A stretch of DNA of 64,000 bases from Vibrio splendidus (GTDB lineage: Bacteria > Pseudomonadota > Gammaproteobacteria > Enterobacterales > Vibrionaceae), in NCBI RefSeq assembly GCF_001557875.1, contig NZ_LNRF01000006.1:186001-250000 (forward strand), written 5' to 3'. Numbering within the stretch: the first letter of the stretch is position 1; every line of letters starts with the position of its first letter. Shown in pieces: positions 29,721-40,788 of the stretch. Position numbers and translations under genes: made by a program. The notes under the pieces were generated by a model, which had not been told where the DNA came from, did no database searches, and saw only the letters and a program-made list of their open reading frames with translations.

Positions 29721-31016
29721 ATGACATTGTGGAAACGCACATTAATTGCCATTGCAGCAGCTTGTACTTTATCAACAAGCTATGCAGCGCCGGTCGAGCT
29801 AGACAGCGTAAAAGTTATCGTTAACGAAGGCGTTATCTTACAAAGCGACATCGATGCTTCGATGAAGACGCTGCGTGCAAACGCAAAAAAAAGCGGTCAA
29901 ACACTGCCATCACAAGACGTGCTCAATGAGCAAGTGCTTGAAAAACTGATCATCGATACTATTCAGACTCAAGAAGCGGAGCGTATCGGTGTTCGTATTG
30001 ATGATGCTCGACTTGATCAAGCAATTGAAGGTATCGCCAAAGACAACAACCAAACGGTAGAGCAACTTACCGCATCGGTTGCTGAAGAAGGCCTTAGCTA
30101 CAATGCATTTCGAGAGCAAGTAAGAAAAGAAATTGCGGCAAGTGAGGCTCGCAATGCTCTAGTTCGTCGTCGTATTAACATCCTTCCTGCAGAGGTCGAT
30201 AACCTAGCGGATATCTTGGCGCAAGAGACTAACGCAACCGTTCAATACAAGATTGGACACATTCAACTGCGCTTCAATGATGACCAAACTAAAGAAGAGC
30301 TAGAAGCCCAAGCTAAAGAACTTGTCGAAGAGCTGAACTCAGGTAAAGATTTCAGCACCATGGCATATACTTACTCTAAAGGCCCTAAAGCACTACAAGG
30401 TGGTGATTGGGGTTGGATGCGCAAAGAAGAGATGCCAACCATCTTTGCTGATCAAATCAAAATGCAAAATAAAGGCAGCATCATAGGTCCTTTCCGAAGC
30501 GGCGTTGGTTTCCATATTCTAAAAATTGAAGATGTGAAAGGCTTAGAAACTGTAGCGGTAACGGAAGTTAATGCTCGTCATATCCTGATTAAACCAACCG
30601 TAATCTTAAGTGACGATGGCGCTAAGGAACAACTTGAAGAGATCACGCGCCGCGTAAACGCAGGTGAAGCGAGCTTTGGCGACCTTGCTCAGCAATACAG
30701 CCAAGACCCAGGTTCTGCAGTACAAGACGGTGAGCTAGGTTACCAAACGCCAGACTTGTATGTACCAGAGTTCAAACACCAAGTAGAAACACTACCCGAA
30801 GGTAAGATCAGTGCGCCATTCAAAACCGTGCATGGTTGGCACATTGTTGAAGTACTAGACCGTCGCGAAGTAGACCGTACTGATTCAGCTTTGAAAAATA
30901 AAGCTTACCAAATTCTATTTAACCGTAAATTCAACGAAGAAGCTGGTGCTTGGCTGCAAGAAGTGAGAGCAAGTGCCTTTGTGGAAATGGTTGAGGACGA
31001 CCAAGATGACAACTAA
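29721..31016 (+). CDS. surA: Periplasmic chaperone/peptidyl-prolyl isomerase SurA
   Basis: 431 residues. Signal peptide to about residue 22 (cleavage at SYA-AP), the SurA N-terminal chaperone domain, two parvulin domains (about 172-275 and 285-385; the second holds the segment [17 protein letters not shown]), and a C-terminal helix. It chaperones outer-membrane proteins, including LptD encoded just upstream. AAAGGA lies before the ATG. Its 3' end overlaps pdxA by 11 bp. Confidence 0.97.
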   Translation: MTLWKRTLIAIAAACTLSTSYAAPVELDSVKVIVNEGVILQSDIDASMKTLRANAKKSGQTLPSQDVLNEQVLEKLIIDTIQTQEAERIGVRIDDARLDQAIEGIAKDNNQTVEQLTASVAEEGLSYNAFREQVRKEIAASEARNALVRRRINILPAEVDNLADILAQETNATVQYKIGHIQLRFNDDQTKEELEAQAKELVEELNSGKDFSTMAYTYSKGPKALQGGDWGWMRKEEMPTIFADQIKMQNKGSIIGPFRSGVGFHILKIEDVKGLETVAVTEVNARHILIKPTVILSDDGAKEQLEEITRRVNAGEASFGDLAQQYSQDPGSAVQDGELGYQTPDLYVPEFKHQVETLPEGKISAPFKTVHGWHIVEVLDRREVDRTDSALKNKAYQILFNRKFNEEAGAWLQEVRASAFVEMVEDDQDDN

Positions 31017-31995
31017 ACGTATTGTCATAACTGCAGGAGAGCCCGCGGGGATAGGTCCAGATCTGACTCTGGCTCTATCTCAAGAAAGCTGGCCTCATCA
31101 ACTTGTAGTCTGTGCCGATAAGACACTGCTAGCTGAACGAGCTAAAGTGCTTGGTATCGAAGTGGATCTGCTAGATTACGACGCAAACGCAGCTAAGCAA
31201 CCTCAACGTGCTGGCACACTAGTAGTGAAACACATTCCACTTGCTGAAATGGCAATTGCGGGCCAACTCAACGAGGCTAATGGCCATTACGTATTAAATA
31301 CTTTAGAAACCGCAGCAATTGGCTGTATGAATGATGAATTTGATGCTATTGTCACCGGCCCTGTTCACAAGGGTGTAATTAACCGAGCTGGCGTTGCTTT
31401 TAGTGGCCATACCGAGTTCTTTGCAGAGAAGTCCAATACACCACTGGTAGTGATGATGTTGGCAACTGAAGGGCTGCGTGTTGCGCTAGTAACAACGCAC
31501 ATCCCACTAGCTTATGTATCTCAAGCAGTGACCGAAGACAGATTAGAGCAAATTATTGCTATTCTGAATAAAGACTTGGTTGAAAAATTTGCTATTGAGA
31601 AACCAACTATCTACGTGTGTGGCTTGAATCCACATGCTGGTGAAGATGGTTGCTTAGGGCGTGAAGAGATTGAAACCATCACCCCGACGCTAGAAAAAAT
31701 TCGCCAAAAAGATGGCATCAATTTAGTTGGCCCATTGCCAGCAGATACCATCTTTAATGAAAAATATTTGCAAGATGCAGATGCTGTTTTAGGTATGTAT
31801 CACGACCAAGTACTCCCGGTATTGAAATACAAAGGGTTTGGTCGCTCAGTGAACATCACGCTTGGCTTACCGTTTATTCGCACATCAGTCGACCACGGTA
31901 CCGCCTTAGACTTGGCAGGGAAAGGCCAAGCCGATACAGGGAGCTTTAGAACAGCGCTCACGCACGCCATTGAATTAGTAGAGAAAAAGCAATGA
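31006..31995 (+). CDS. pdxA: 4-hydroxythreonine-4-phosphate dehydrogenase
   Basis: NAD-dependent step of pyridoxal phosphate synthesis, cytoplasmic. 329 residues, starting [19 protein letters not shown], the family N-terminus. The metal-ligand histidines are in [19 protein letters not shown] and [12 protein letters not shown]. The start at 31006 lies inside the surA end; a longer reading from 30973 would add residues that are only the surA 3' end in another frame. GAGG is 9 nt upstream, and coupling to surA is likely. Confidence 0.96.
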   Translation: MTTKRIVITAGEPAGIGPDLTLALSQESWPHQLVVCADKTLLAERAKVLGIEVDLLDYDANAAKQPQRAGTLVVKHIPLAEMAIAGQLNEANGHYVLNTLETAAIGCMNDEFDAIVTGPVHKGVINRAGVAFSGHTEFFAEKSNTPLVVMMLATEGLRVALVTTHIPLAYVSQAVTEDRLEQIIAILNKDLVEKFAIEKPTIYVCGLNPHAGEDGCLGREEIETITPTLEKIRQKDGINLVGPLPADTIFNEKYLQDADAVLGMYHDQVLPVLKYKGFGRSVNITLGLPFIRTSVDHGTALDLAGKGQADTGSFRTALTHAIELVEKKQ

Positions 31996-32807
31996 GAAAT
32001 GATGTCCACTTAGGGCACAAAGCGCGTAAACGTTTTGGTCAAAACTTCCTTAACGATCCATACATTATTGATGGCATCGTATCGAGCATTAACCCATTAC
32101 CTGGTCAAAACTTGGTAGAGATCGGTCCTGGTCTAGGCGCAATTACTGAGCCTGTGGGTAAGCTTGTCGATAAATTTACTGTTATCGAATTGGATAGAGA
32201 CCTTGCAGAACGTCTGCGTAACCATCCGGATCTGGCTGATAAGCTAACGATCCGTGAAGGCGATGCGATGAAGTTCGACTTCCAAGAACTGGTTAAACCA
32301 AACAACAAGCTACGTATTTTCGGTAACTTGCCATACAACATCTCTACACCATTGATGTTTCACCTTTTTGAATTCCATAAAGACGTGCAAGACATGCACT
32401 TTATGCTTCAAAAAGAAGTGGTTAACCGTCTAGCCGCAGGCCCAGGCAGCAAAGCTTACGGCCGTCTTACTGTGATGGCTCAGTACTACTGTAAAGTGAC
32501 GCCAGTGCTAGAAGTGCCACCAACGGCCTTCGTTCCGCCACCGAAAGTAGACTCTGCAGTCGTTCGCCTACAGCCATACGAAGTGCTGCCTTACCCGGCA
32601 AAAGATCTGAAATGGCTAGATCGCGTATGTCGCGAAGGCTTTAACCAGCGTCGTAAAACGGTTCGTAACTGCTATAAGAGTTTGATCGATAAAGAAGTAC
32701 TGGAAGAGCTCGGTATCAACCCAAGCATGCGTCCTGAGAACTTAACGCTTGAACAGTTTGTCGACATGGCAAACTGGTTGTACGACAGCCACAACGCTGA
32801 CAAATAA
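31992..32807 (+). CDS. rsmA: 16S rRNA dimethyladenosine transferase RsmA (KsgA)
   Basis: Dimethylates A1518 and A1519 in helix 45 of 16S rRNA, a late 30S assembly step. 271 residues. SAM-binding motif I is [11 protein letters not shown], the catalytic motif is [10 protein letters not shown], and [11 protein letters not shown] marks the N-terminus. The C-terminal helical RNA-binding domain includes [15 protein letters not shown] overlap of 4 bp with pdxA. Loss of the enzyme gives kasugamycin resistance, the source of the older name. Confidence 0.97.
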   Translation: MRNDVHLGHKARKRFGQNFLNDPYIIDGIVSSINPLPGQNLVEIGPGLGAITEPVGKLVDKFTVIELDRDLAERLRNHPDLADKLTIREGDAMKFDFQELVKPNNKLRIFGNLPYNISTPLMFHLFEFHKDVQDMHFMLQKEVVNRLAAGPGSKAYGRLTVMAQYYCKVTPVLEVPPTAFVPPPKVDSAVVRLQPYEVLPYPAKDLKWLDRVCREGFNQRRKTVRNCYKSLIDKEVLEELGINPSMRPENLTLEQFVDMANWLYDSHNADK

Positions 32808-32809
32808 AT

Positions 32810-32846
32810 AAAAAAGGCTCCTACACTTCGGTTAGGAGCCTTTTTT
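32810..32846 (+). terminator. Terminator or attenuator after rsmA
   Basis: Perfect 14-bp arms (32810-32823 with 32833-32846; core GGCTCCTA/TAGGAGCC) and a T tail. It lies inside the lptD-apaH gene string, so apaGH may get only read-through or have their own promoter. Confidence 0.9.
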
Positions 32847-32895
32847 ATGTAATACTTTAATTACATTAAGTATATCAACAACAAAAGGTGCGAAT

Positions 32896-33276
32896 ATGGA
32901 TATATCTACGCCTTGTATCAAATGCCAGGTTCACTCTAAATACATAGAGGAGCAATCTGAGCCTACCAAGAATCGTTACGTCTTCGCCTACATTATAACG
33001 ATCAAAAACCTCAGTAAAACAACGGTGCAGCTTATGTCTCGCCGCTGGCTTATTACCGACTCTAACGGCAAGCAACTCACCATTGAGGGTGATGGTGTAG
33101 TTGGGCAACAACCCGTGATTGAAGCCAACGACGAATACACCTACACAAGTGGCACTGTCATCGAAACCCCTGTTGGCGTTATGCAAGGTCACTATGTGAT
33201 GACCGATAACAAGGGCATTGATTTTATTACCGAAGTTGACCCATTCAGACTCGCAATCCCTAATATTCTTAATTAG
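32896..33276 (+). CDS. apaG: ApaG (CorD) protein
   Basis: 126 residues, single fibronectin-III-like beta-sandwich. Seen: [28 protein letters not shown] and the glycine loop GVVGQQPVI, then YTYTSGT and [12 protein letters not shown]. The exact role is not settled; links to Mg2+/Co2+ efflux are reported in enterobacteria. AAAGG lies before the ATG. It is separated from rsmA by a strong hairpin and is followed by apaH after 29 bp. Confidence 0.94.
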   Translation: MDISTPCIKCQVHSKYIEEQSEPTKNRYVFAYIITIKNLSKTTVQLMSRRWLITDSNGKQLTIEGDGVVGQQPVIEANDEYTYTSGTVIETPVGVMQGHYVMTDNKGIDFITEVDPFRLAIPNILN

Positions 33277-33305
33277 CCATACATCCGTATCTACAGGAAA
33301 TTATT

Positions 33306-34109
33306 GTGTCGAATTATATTGTCGGAGACATCCAAGGGTGCTTCGACGAACTTCAATTACTGCTTGAAGCTATTAACTTTGATAAACACCAAGATACCTT
33401 ATGGGTAGCTGGAGACCTAGTCGCTCGAGGCCCAAAATCATTGGAAACTCTACGCTTTATTCGTAGCCTTGGTGACGCAGCTAAGGTTGTATTAGGCAAC
33501 CACGACTTACACCTTCTGGCAGTGTCCTTAGGGCTATTTCCAGCGAAACCAAAAGATAAGACTCAAGCGATTCTTGATGCTGAAGATCGTGAACTACTAC
33601 TCGAATGGTTAAGGCAACAACCTTTGCTTCAAGAACACCCAGAGTTCGTGATGTGCCATGCGGGTATCTCGCCGCAATGGAGCATAGAAACAGCACGTAT
33701 CGAAAATCGAGAGATAGTATCCTTGCTGAAGTCGGACAGATGGCAATGGCTTATCGAAAACATGTACAGCAACACGCCTGATTTATGGCATCAGGATTTA
33801 CATGATATTGAGCGCTATCGCTATGCAATCAATAGCCTGACAAGAATGCGCTTCTGTTTTGAAGACGGTCGACTTGACATGGCATGTAAGCTACCACCCA
33901 ATGAAATTACCGATGAACCATTAGTGCCGTGGTTTGACCTTCCACAACGCATAAAGCTCGATAAAACCGTTGTTTTTGGACACTGGGCTGCACTTGAAGG
34001 CTATAACGGAAAAGACGTGATTGGACTTGATACTGGCTGCGTTTGGGGGGGAGACTTAACCGCACTTCGCTGGGAAGACAAACAGTTTTTTACTCAAAAA
34101 GCGCTATAG
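33306..34109 (+). CDS. apaH: Bis(5'-nucleosyl)-tetraphosphatase (symmetrical) ApaH
   Basis: Splits Ap4A to two ADP, and removes Ap4-type RNA caps in E. coli. 267 residues, metallophosphatase fold with GDIQGCFDEL (7-16), GDLVARGP, GNHDLHLLA and the late FGHWAALEG. The start is GTG (SNYIV follows), with AGGAAA 7-10 nt upstream. Last gene of the string; a hairpin follows after a short tandem repeat. Confidence 0.96.
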   Translation: MSNYIVGDIQGCFDELQLLLEAINFDKHQDTLWVAGDLVARGPKSLETLRFIRSLGDAAKVVLGNHDLHLLAVSLGLFPAKPKDKTQAILDAEDRELLLEWLRQQPLLQEHPEFVMCHAGISPQWSIETARIENREIVSLLKSDRWQWLIENMYSNTPDLWHQDLHDIERYRYAINSLTRMRFCFEDGRLDMACKLPPNEITDEPLVPWFDLPQRIKLDKTVVFGHWAALEGYNGKDVIGLDTGCVWGGDLTALRWEDKQFFTQKAL

Positions 34110-34116
34110 AAACACG

Positions 34117-34144
34117 GATACGAGATACGAGATACGAGATACGA
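34117..34144. repeat. Four tandem copies of GATACGA
   Basis: A perfect 7-bp unit repeated four times (28 bp), starting 7 bp after the apaH stop and just before its terminator. A heptamer array changes length readily by slippage; being outside genes, changes would not shift a frame. Confidence 0.9.
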
Positions 34145-34146
34145 AC

Positions 34147-34182
34147 GCTTGCGCTGCTAGGTACAGTAACGCAAGCATTTTT
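34147..34182 (+). terminator. Probable terminator of apaH
   Basis: GCTTGCG (34147-34153) pairs with CGCAAGC (34170-34176), with an inner CTG/CAG pair, followed by ATTTTT. Modest T tract. Confidence 0.65.
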
Positions 34183-34208
34183 CAGAGCCTAACTATTAAT
34201 AACCACAG

Positions 34209-34688
34209 TTAACGCTCGAGAATCACAAACGCCATATTGTGTTTGTTTTTCTCGTCAGCTTGATAGCTCTCGTTAAAGCTCAGCTTCCAACCTTCCCCCC
34301 AGTCAGGAAATTGTGTATCTCCATCCACATCAAAATCGATGTAGGTCAGATACAACTTGTCTGCTTTAGGTAGGCAACTTTCATAGATTGAACCACCACC
34401 AATGATCATGACCTCTTCAACATCACTGACTAGATCCAGAGCTTTTTCAATCGAGGTAACCGTTGTCACCCCTTCAATTTCCAAGTTCTCATCACGGCTA
34501 ATCACAACGTTTAATCGACCAGGTAAAGGACGTCCGATAGAATCATAGGTTTTACGCCCCATGACTACAGGCTTACCCATCGTTGAGCGCTTGAACCATG
34601 CAAAATCCGCAGGCAAGTGCCAAGGCATCTGGTTGTCTTTACCTATTACACGGTTATTGGCCATTGCTGCAATCATACTGATGATCAT
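34209..34688 (-). CDS. folA: Dihydrofolate reductase
   Basis: Reduces dihydrofolate to tetrahydrofolate with NADPH; trimethoprim target. 159 residues, chromosomal FolA length. Seen: MIISMIAAMANNRVIG, the substrate acid region NQMPWHLPADFAWFK with catalytic Asp, MGRKTYDSIGRPLPGRLNVVISR, and the NADPH loop MIIGGGSIY. Convergent with apaH, as in many gammaproteobacteria. 39 bp downstream of yjjB on the same strand. Confidence 0.97.
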   Translation of the reverse strand: MIISMIAAMANNRVIGKDNQMPWHLPADFAWFKRSTMGKPVVMGRKTYDSIGRPLPGRLNVVISRDENLEIEGVTTVTSIEKALDLVSDVEEVMIIGGGSIYESCLPKADKLYLTYIDFDVDGDTQFPDWGEGWKLSFNESYQADEKNKHNMAFVILER

Positions 34689-34727
34689 AAATCGAAAGTC
34701 CTGTCCTTAACTGAGAGAGATTTGATG

Positions 34728-35201
34728 CTAGACAATAGGTCTGCGTCGGTAGAATAACAGCCCAGGTACAGCTAAGCCAACCGCTAGTCCAGCGATAATG
34801 AACATTGATTTCAAAAAGTTCTCCATCAACATTGCCAGTAACTCGGGAGTGTAGCCAGCTCTGTTAATCTCCACCATAGCAATCATTGCCTTGAAGGCAA
34901 ACACGCCTGGGACCATAGGAATCAAGGCAGCAACCGTAAATACCTTAGGATGCGCTAACAGTTTATGCGACCAATGAACCCCTATCATACCAACTACAGT
35001 CGCGGCGAAAAATGTCGCCCATTCGATTGGAATACCAAAGTGCATCATCAGGTAACGGCTACCGTGACCAATAGAGCCTCCTAATGCACAATAAATTAAC
35101 GCGCGCTGTGGAACGTTAAACACCAATGCGAATCCAACCGCAGGAATCGCGGCGAAAAACATATCATTGAGCAAACCTAAAAACAGTTCGAAAATACTCA
35201 T
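34728..35201 (-). CDS. yjjB: Threonine/serine exporter subunit, YjjB type
   Basis: 157 residues, about five membrane helices. It corresponds to the C-terminal ThrE_2 half of the ThrE exporter family; YjjP supplies the N-terminal half. In E. coli YjjPB exports succinate. The segment ALIPMVPGVFAFKAM carries the family P-x-x-P-G pattern. The start at 35201 overlaps the yjjP stop by one base (TAATG), meaning translational coupling; a start six codons earlier is possible but would overlap yjjP more. Confidence 0.88.
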   Translation of the reverse strand: MSIFELFLGLLNDMFFAAIPAVGFALVFNVPQRALIYCALGGSIGHGSRYLMMHFGIPIEWATFFAATVVGMIGVHWSHKLLAHPKVFTVAALIPMVPGVFAFKAMIAMVEINRAGYTPELLAMLMENFLKSMFIIAGLAVGLAVPGLLFYRRRPIV

Positions 35202-35968
35202 TAGCTCGCCCATCCCCAAACATCAGATAAACTCATCGCTGCTACAATACCCAAGCTCGTCGCCAGAGTTAATAAGCTGGCCATGGTGAAGCGTGCCAAC
35301 CCCATATTGATATGGCCTTTGAGCATATCAGCGACGGAGTTAATCAGAGGAAAGCCTGGTACTAGCATCAATACTGATGAAGCCATCACGATCGTGGGTT
35401 GACCGCCAATATTGTAAAGTACAGCTTGAGCAGAGATGGTAGTGGTAACAAATGCAGTGATCGCAAAGTTTAATAAAGGATTGAAATGACGATGGCCAAT
35501 TTCTTGTCTGACGATCATGCCGCAGGCTGAAGCAATAAAAGTCATCATGAACACCTGCCAATCTCCGCCCGCAAGACGGCTAAAAGAGGCGCATGATAAT
35601 CCAATCATCACAACCACTAACCAACGGTTGTAGCGTTCAGGGCTGATGTTTTGAATCTTTTTATATGCTAATTCATAATCGAGAATTCCCTTCTCCATCA
35701 TGATGCAAATTCGCTGAATGTCAGTGATCACTTGCATGTTAATGCCACGATCAGCACAGCTTCGTGTGGTGGTAATACAGTGATCGTTCATCACGGTAGT
35801 GACAACGAGCGCATTGGCTGACAGTGCGACTTCAACCTCATTCACCCCACAAGCAATGCCGATACGGCGCATAATATCGCCGACCAGTGTACTTTCAGCT
35901 CCGTGTGCCAGTAACATTTGTCCTGATTGAGCGACAAGTCTTGAGATCGCTCTTTGCTTTGGTGCCAT
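35201..35968 (-). CDS. yjjP: Threonine/serine exporter subunit, YjjP type
   Basis: 255 residues. A cytoplasmic N-terminal part (LLAHGAESTLVGDIMRRIG, about 18-36) resembles the ThrE hydrolase-like domain, followed by about five membrane helices from residue 115. The segment VLMLVPGFPLINSVADMLKGHINMG matches the family signature. It works with YjjB encoded downstream as a split ThrE-type exporter of small acids or amino acids; the substrate here is not shown by sequence. Confidence 0.88.
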   Translation of the reverse strand: MAPKQRAISRLVAQSGQMLLAHGAESTLVGDIMRRIGIACGVNEVEVALSANALVVTTVMNDHCITTTRSCADRGINMQVITDIQRICIMMEKGILDYELAYKKIQNISPERYNRWLVVVMIGLSCASFSRLAGGDWQVFMMTFIASACGMIVRQEIGHRHFNPLLNFAITAFVTTTISAQAVLYNIGGQPTIVMASSVLMLVPGFPLINSVADMLKGHINMGLARFTMASLLTLATSLGIVAAMSLSDVWGWAS

Positions 35969-36044
35969 GATTTCCTTCCCATAGGCGTTAAATTTCTAGA
36001 AATAAATTCTGCATTAAAATCCGACTATACATAATGATTTAGAT

Positions 36045-36074
36045 ACAAAAAAACCGCAATTTTCATTGCGGTTT
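36045..36074 (-). terminator. Terminator of obgE
   Basis: Perfect 10-bp stem AAACCGCAAT/ATTGCGGTTT (36051-36060 with 36065-36074), loop TTTC. A-run at 36046-36053 gives the U tract on the minus strand. Confidence 0.92.
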
Positions 36075-36133
36075 AATAAAACTATCAGTGTACTTGTAAG
36101 AAGCGACCGATGCGTTATGAGAAACTAAGAGGA

Positions 36134-37611
<1,478 letters not shown>

Positions 37612-37869
37612 TTACTCAGCTTCGATGCTTACAAACTTACGGTTTTTAGGACCTTTAACAGCAAATTTCACTTTACCTTCAGTAAGAGCGAAAAGAGTGT
37701 GGTCTTTACCGATGCCAACGTTTGTGCCAGCGTGGAACTTAGTACCACGTTGACGAACGATGATGTTACCTGCAAGAACAGATTCACCACCAAAACGCTT
37801 AACACCAAGACGTTTGCTTTCTGAATCGCGGCCGTTATTAGTAGAACCGCCAGCTTTTTTATGTGCCAT
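37612..37869 (-). CDS. rpmA: 50S ribosomal protein L27
   Basis: 85 residues beginning [20 protein letters not shown], the flexible N-tail that reaches the peptidyl transferase centre, followed by [21 protein letters not shown]. No cleavable extension of the Firmicutes type. It follows rplU after 19 bp in a two-gene operon. Confidence 0.98.
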   Translation of the reverse strand: MAHKKAGGSTNNGRDSESKRLGVKRFGGESVLAGNIIVRQRGTKFHAGTNVGIGKDHTLFALTEGKVKFAVKGPKNRKFVSIEAE

Positions 37870-37888
37870 TGTTAAACTCTCCTAATAC

Positions 37889-38200
37889 TTAAGCGTTAAT
37901 GCCAGTGATTTTCACTTCAGTGAACCACTGACGGTGACCAGCTTGCTTACGCGAGTGCTTACGACGACGGAACTTAACGATTTTTACTTTATCGCCACGA
38001 CCGTGTTGTACTACTTCTGCAGTAACCTTGCCACCTTCAACAAGAGGTGCACCAACAGCGATTTCTTCGCCGTTAGCAACAAGAAGAACTTTATCAAATT
38101 CTACAGTTGCACCAGTTTCAACGTCTAATTTCTCTAAACGAAGTGTTTGACCTTCGCTTACTCGGTGTTGTTTGCCACCAGATTGGAAAACAGCGTACAT
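37889..38200 (-). CDS. rplU: 50S ribosomal protein L21
   Basis: 103 residues beginning [22 protein letters not shown], with the basic RNA-binding stretch [16 protein letters not shown] near the C-terminus. Binds 23S rRNA domain I and L20. First gene of rplU-rpmA, divergent from ispB. Its 5' leader can fold into a long stem (38219-38259), a possible autoregulatory element. Confidence 0.98.
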   Translation of the reverse strand: MYAVFQSGGKQHRVSEGQTLRLEKLDVETGATVEFDKVLLVANGEEIAVGAPLVEGGKVTAEVVQHGRGDKVKIVKFRRRKHSRKQAGHRQWFTEVKITGINA

Positions 38201-38263
38201 ATTTTACTCCGCTTTTTCCGCACAGCCTATGGTTGTTAATTGTACAACTCGGGTGTGCGCTAA
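38201..38263 (-). promoter_or_regulatory. Structured rplU mRNA leader, candidate L21 autoregulatory element
   Basis: On the minus-strand RNA, arms 38219-38224 (CGCACA) and 38254-38259 (TGTGCG) pair exactly; CC 38226-38227 can pair with GG 38251-38252 after one mismatch; an inner GTTGT/ACAAC helix (38232-38236 with 38244-38248) completes a stem about 41 nt long. It ends about 18 nt before the rplU start, close enough to affect ribosome access. No T tract, so not a terminator. Confidence 0.45.
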
Positions 38264-38468
38264 ACTAATCAATAGGGCGCAGATTCTACGGGAATCATGG
38301 CGCTATGACAAGCCATATTTTTAAAAAATTGGCGAAAACCTGTTCGCCAAAGAAAAGTGCGGCAATCATGCCCTTTAGCGATGTATTAATCAACGTTTTT
38401 TAGTGTATTATTCAACAATTAAATACAACGTATAAGCCTTACAGGGTCTAACTTCAGCCGGATGAACA

Positions 38469-39440
38469 ATGGATTTTAAAGCTATCCAAACGCTTACTGC
38501 CAATGATATGGCAAAAGTGAATGAAACAATTCAAGCCCAACTTAATTCTGACGTAAGTTTAATCAACCAGCTTGGTTTTTATATCGTTAGCGGCGGCGGC
38601 AAACGCCTACGCCCTTTGCTTGCTCTTTTATCTGCTCGTGCACTTGGTTATCAAGGTGAAGCTCATATCACCTCAGCAGCCTTTATCGAGTTTATTCACA
38701 CCGCTACCCTGCTCCATGATGATGTTGTCGACGAATCAGACATGAGACGCGGTAAAGCGACAGCCAATGCCGCTTTTGGTAATGCCGCTAGCGTTTTGGT
38801 GGGCGATTTTATTTATACTCGCTCATTCCAAATGATGACAACGCTAGGATCCTTAAAGATCCTTGAGTTGATGAGCGAAGCGGTAAACGTAATTGCCGAG
38901 GGTGAAGTTCAACAATTAATGAACTGCAACAACCCAGACACCACAGAAGAAAGCTATATGCAGGTGATCTACTCTAAGACCGCTCGCCTGTTTGAAGCTG
39001 CAACGCAAATCGGTGCCATTCTTAGCGAATCATCACCAGAAATCGAAACTGCAATGCAGAACTACGGTAAGTACTTAGGCACCGCATTCCAACTGATTGA
39101 TGATGTGATGGATTACACAGCTGACGGTAAAGAGATGGGTAAGAACGTTGGTGACGATCTTGCCGAAGGCAAACCAACGCTGCCTCTACTTTACGCAATG
39201 CACAATGGTTCAGCTGAACAAGCAAGCATGATTCGTGAAGCGATTGAAAAAGCGAATGGGATGGAACGCCTCGACGATATTATGGCTGTGATGAAAGAGA
39301 CAGGCTCTTTAGAGTACACAACAAATAAAGCCTATGAAGAAGCCGATAAAGCGATTGCTGAGCTTTCTGTACTTCCTGACTCTGAATATAAGCAAGCGCT
39401 AACAACGCTCGCACACTTGGCTGTTAAACGCAGTAAGTAA
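38469..39440 (+). CDS. ispB: Octaprenyl diphosphate synthase
   Basis: Builds the C40 side chain of ubiquinone and menaquinone from FPP and IPP. 323 residues, all-helical prenyltransferase. First Asp-rich motif LLHDDVVDESDMRRGK (about 80-95), second QLIDDVMDY (about 210), plus GGGKRLRPLL. The residue count and divergence from rplU match IspB rather than IspA. The single-gene unit has a strong terminator shared with the next gene. Confidence 0.96.
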   Translation: MDFKAIQTLTANDMAKVNETIQAQLNSDVSLINQLGFYIVSGGGKRLRPLLALLSARALGYQGEAHITSAAFIEFIHTATLLHDDVVDESDMRRGKATANAAFGNAASVLVGDFIYTRSFQMMTTLGSLKILELMSEAVNVIAEGEVQQLMNCNNPDTTEESYMQVIYSKTARLFEAATQIGAILSESSPEIETAMQNYGKYLGTAFQLIDDVMDYTADGKEMGKNVGDDLAEGKPTLPLLYAMHNGSAEQASMIREAIEKANGMERLDDIMAVMKETGSLEYTTNKAYEEADKAIAELSVLPDSEYKQALTTLAHLAVKRSK

Positions 39441-39476
39441 GCTCGTTGATAGACAACTAGCTTCTATATAAATAAT

Positions 39477-39502
39477 AAAAAAGAGCCTCAGGGCTCTTTT
39501 TT
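39477..39502. terminator. Bidirectional terminator between ispB and the 63-aa gene
   Basis: Perfect 11-bp stem AAAAAAGAGCC/GGCTCTTTTTT (39477-39487 with 39492-39502), loop TCAG. Confidence 0.93.
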
Positions 39503-39535
39503 AGTTTTGAACAAATATTTATAAGAGATCCAAGT

Positions 39536-39727
39536 TCAATATCGGCTCGCTTCTAATGATAGTGGCAATTGTGCTTCAATTTCTTCAAGCTCTTCCATTG
39601 GCACTGCGTATTGCTCATGCCCATTGTAAGTCTCTACTAAGGCATACTGCTCTTGCTCATCAATAACCAATACTTTTCCTAAGTGCCCCAAATATTCGAC
39701 ATTCATACCCTTCTGAACAGTAGCCAT
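39536..39727 (-). CDS. Small protein, 63 aa, function unknown
   Basis: Starts MATVQKGMNVEYLGHLGKV and ends LEASRY; rich in Glu, with beta-strand-like hydrophobic alternation (GKVLVIDEQEQYALVETYNG) suggesting a small SH3-like or KOW-like barrel. ATG 39727 is chosen because GAGGGTG lies about 7 nt upstream; a longer in-frame reading to 39787 lacks a ribosome site. It is flanked by strong terminators on both sides, so it is its own transcription unit or a weak read-through product of mdh. I do not recognise a named family. Confidence 0.75.
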   Translation of the reverse strand: MATVQKGMNVEYLGHLGKVLVIDEQEQYALVETYNGHEQYAVPMEELEEIEAQLPLSLEASRY

Positions 39728-39785
39728 AAAATTCACCCTCAACTTGGTTGTAGAGGAAAATACGAGCAGCTTAAACTCTAGGATC

Positions 39786-39811
39786 AAAAAAGCCGATCAT
39801 TATGACCGGCT
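39786..39811 (-). terminator. Terminator of mdh
   Basis: Stem AGCCGATC/GACCGGCT (39791-39798 with 39804-39811) with one mismatch, loop ATTAT. A-run 39786-39791 gives the U tract on the minus strand. Confidence 0.8.
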
Positions 39812-39852
39812 CTTAATAATTCACTTTTAGGCTGAGTTAAATAGCGTCTCGC

Positions 39853-40788
39853 TTATTTAGCGAATTCAACACCAATCTCAATGTCGCCATTTAGTGTTTC
39901 AAGCATGCTATCTAAAGCGTTACGTTCGAAGTCGCTCAGCTCACCGTAGCTAAGGATCGCTTCAGCGCCCTCTTTGCCAAGTTTAACTGGTTGCGCGAAG
40001 AATGGTGCGTGCTCGCCTTCACCTTCAACGTATGCGCATTCAATCACGTTCTCTTCGCCTTGAAGTGCTTTAACTAGTGCAAGACCGAAACGACAAGCCG
40101 CTTGACCCATAGACAGTGTCGCACTACCGCCGCCAGCTTTAGCTTCTACTACTTCCGTACCTGCATTTTGGATGCGAGTCGTTAGCGCTGCGATTTCTTC
40201 ATCAGTGAACTCTACGCCTTCAACTTGAGAAAGCAGAGGAAGGATAGTTACGCCTGAGTGACCGCCGATAACAGGAACACGGATGTCGCCTGGATCTTTG
40301 TCTTTTAGTTCAGCAACGAACGTTTCAGAACGAATCACATCAAGAGTCGTAATACCAAATAGACGACGCTTGTCGTAAACGCCCGCTTTCTTCAGTACTT
40401 CAGCCGCGATTGGCACTGTCGTGTTTACTGGGTTAGTGATGATACCAACACAAGCAGTAGGACAAGTAACTGCGATTTTCTCTGCAAGAGACTTAACAAT
40501 GCCAGCGTTCACATTGAAAAGATCCGCACGATCCATACCAGGCTTACGAGCAACACCTGCAGAAATAAGTACAACATCCGCACCTTCTAGTGCTGGTGTT
40601 GGATCTTCACCTGCGTAACCTTTGATCGAAACAGGCGTTGGGATATGGCTAAGATCAGCAGCAACACCCGGTGTTACCGGTGCGATATCGTAAAGTGCAA
40701 GATCTGAACCAGCAGGTAGGCGGTTCTTAAGTAGTAGGGCTAGGGCTTGACCGATGCCACCAGCGGCACCAATAACAGCTACTTTCAT
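39853..40788 (-). CDS. mdh: Malate dehydrogenase
   Basis: NAD-dependent oxidation of malate to oxaloacetate in the TCA cycle. 311 residues, gammaproteobacterial Mdh. Rossmann motif GAAGGIGQ at 7-14, substrate arginines in [12 protein letters not shown], catalytic segment [13 protein letters not shown] with the active His, and [17 protein letters not shown] lies before the ATG. Divergent from argR across 332 bp, the E. coli order. Confidence 0.98.
   Translation of the reverse strand: MKVAVIGAAGGIGQALALLLKNRLPAGSDLALYDIAPVTPGVAADLSHIPTPVSIKGYAGEDPTPALEGADVVLISAGVARKPGMDRADLFNVNAGIVKSLAEKIAVTCPTACVGIITNPVNTTVPIAAEVLKKAGVYDKRRLFGITTLDVIRSETFVAELKDKDPGDIRVPVIGGHSGVTILPLLSQVEGVEFTDEEIAALTTRIQNAGTEVVEAKAGGGSATLSMGQAACRFGLALVKALQGEENVIECAYVEGEGEHAPFFAQPVKLGKEGAEAILSYGELSDFERNALDSMLETLNGDIEIGVEFAK

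Noticed and set aside
34117..34144. GATACGA array as a CRISPR or iteron origin
   Set aside because: Units are contiguous with no spacers, too short for CRISPR; no DnaA boxes or Rep gene nearby to support an origin.
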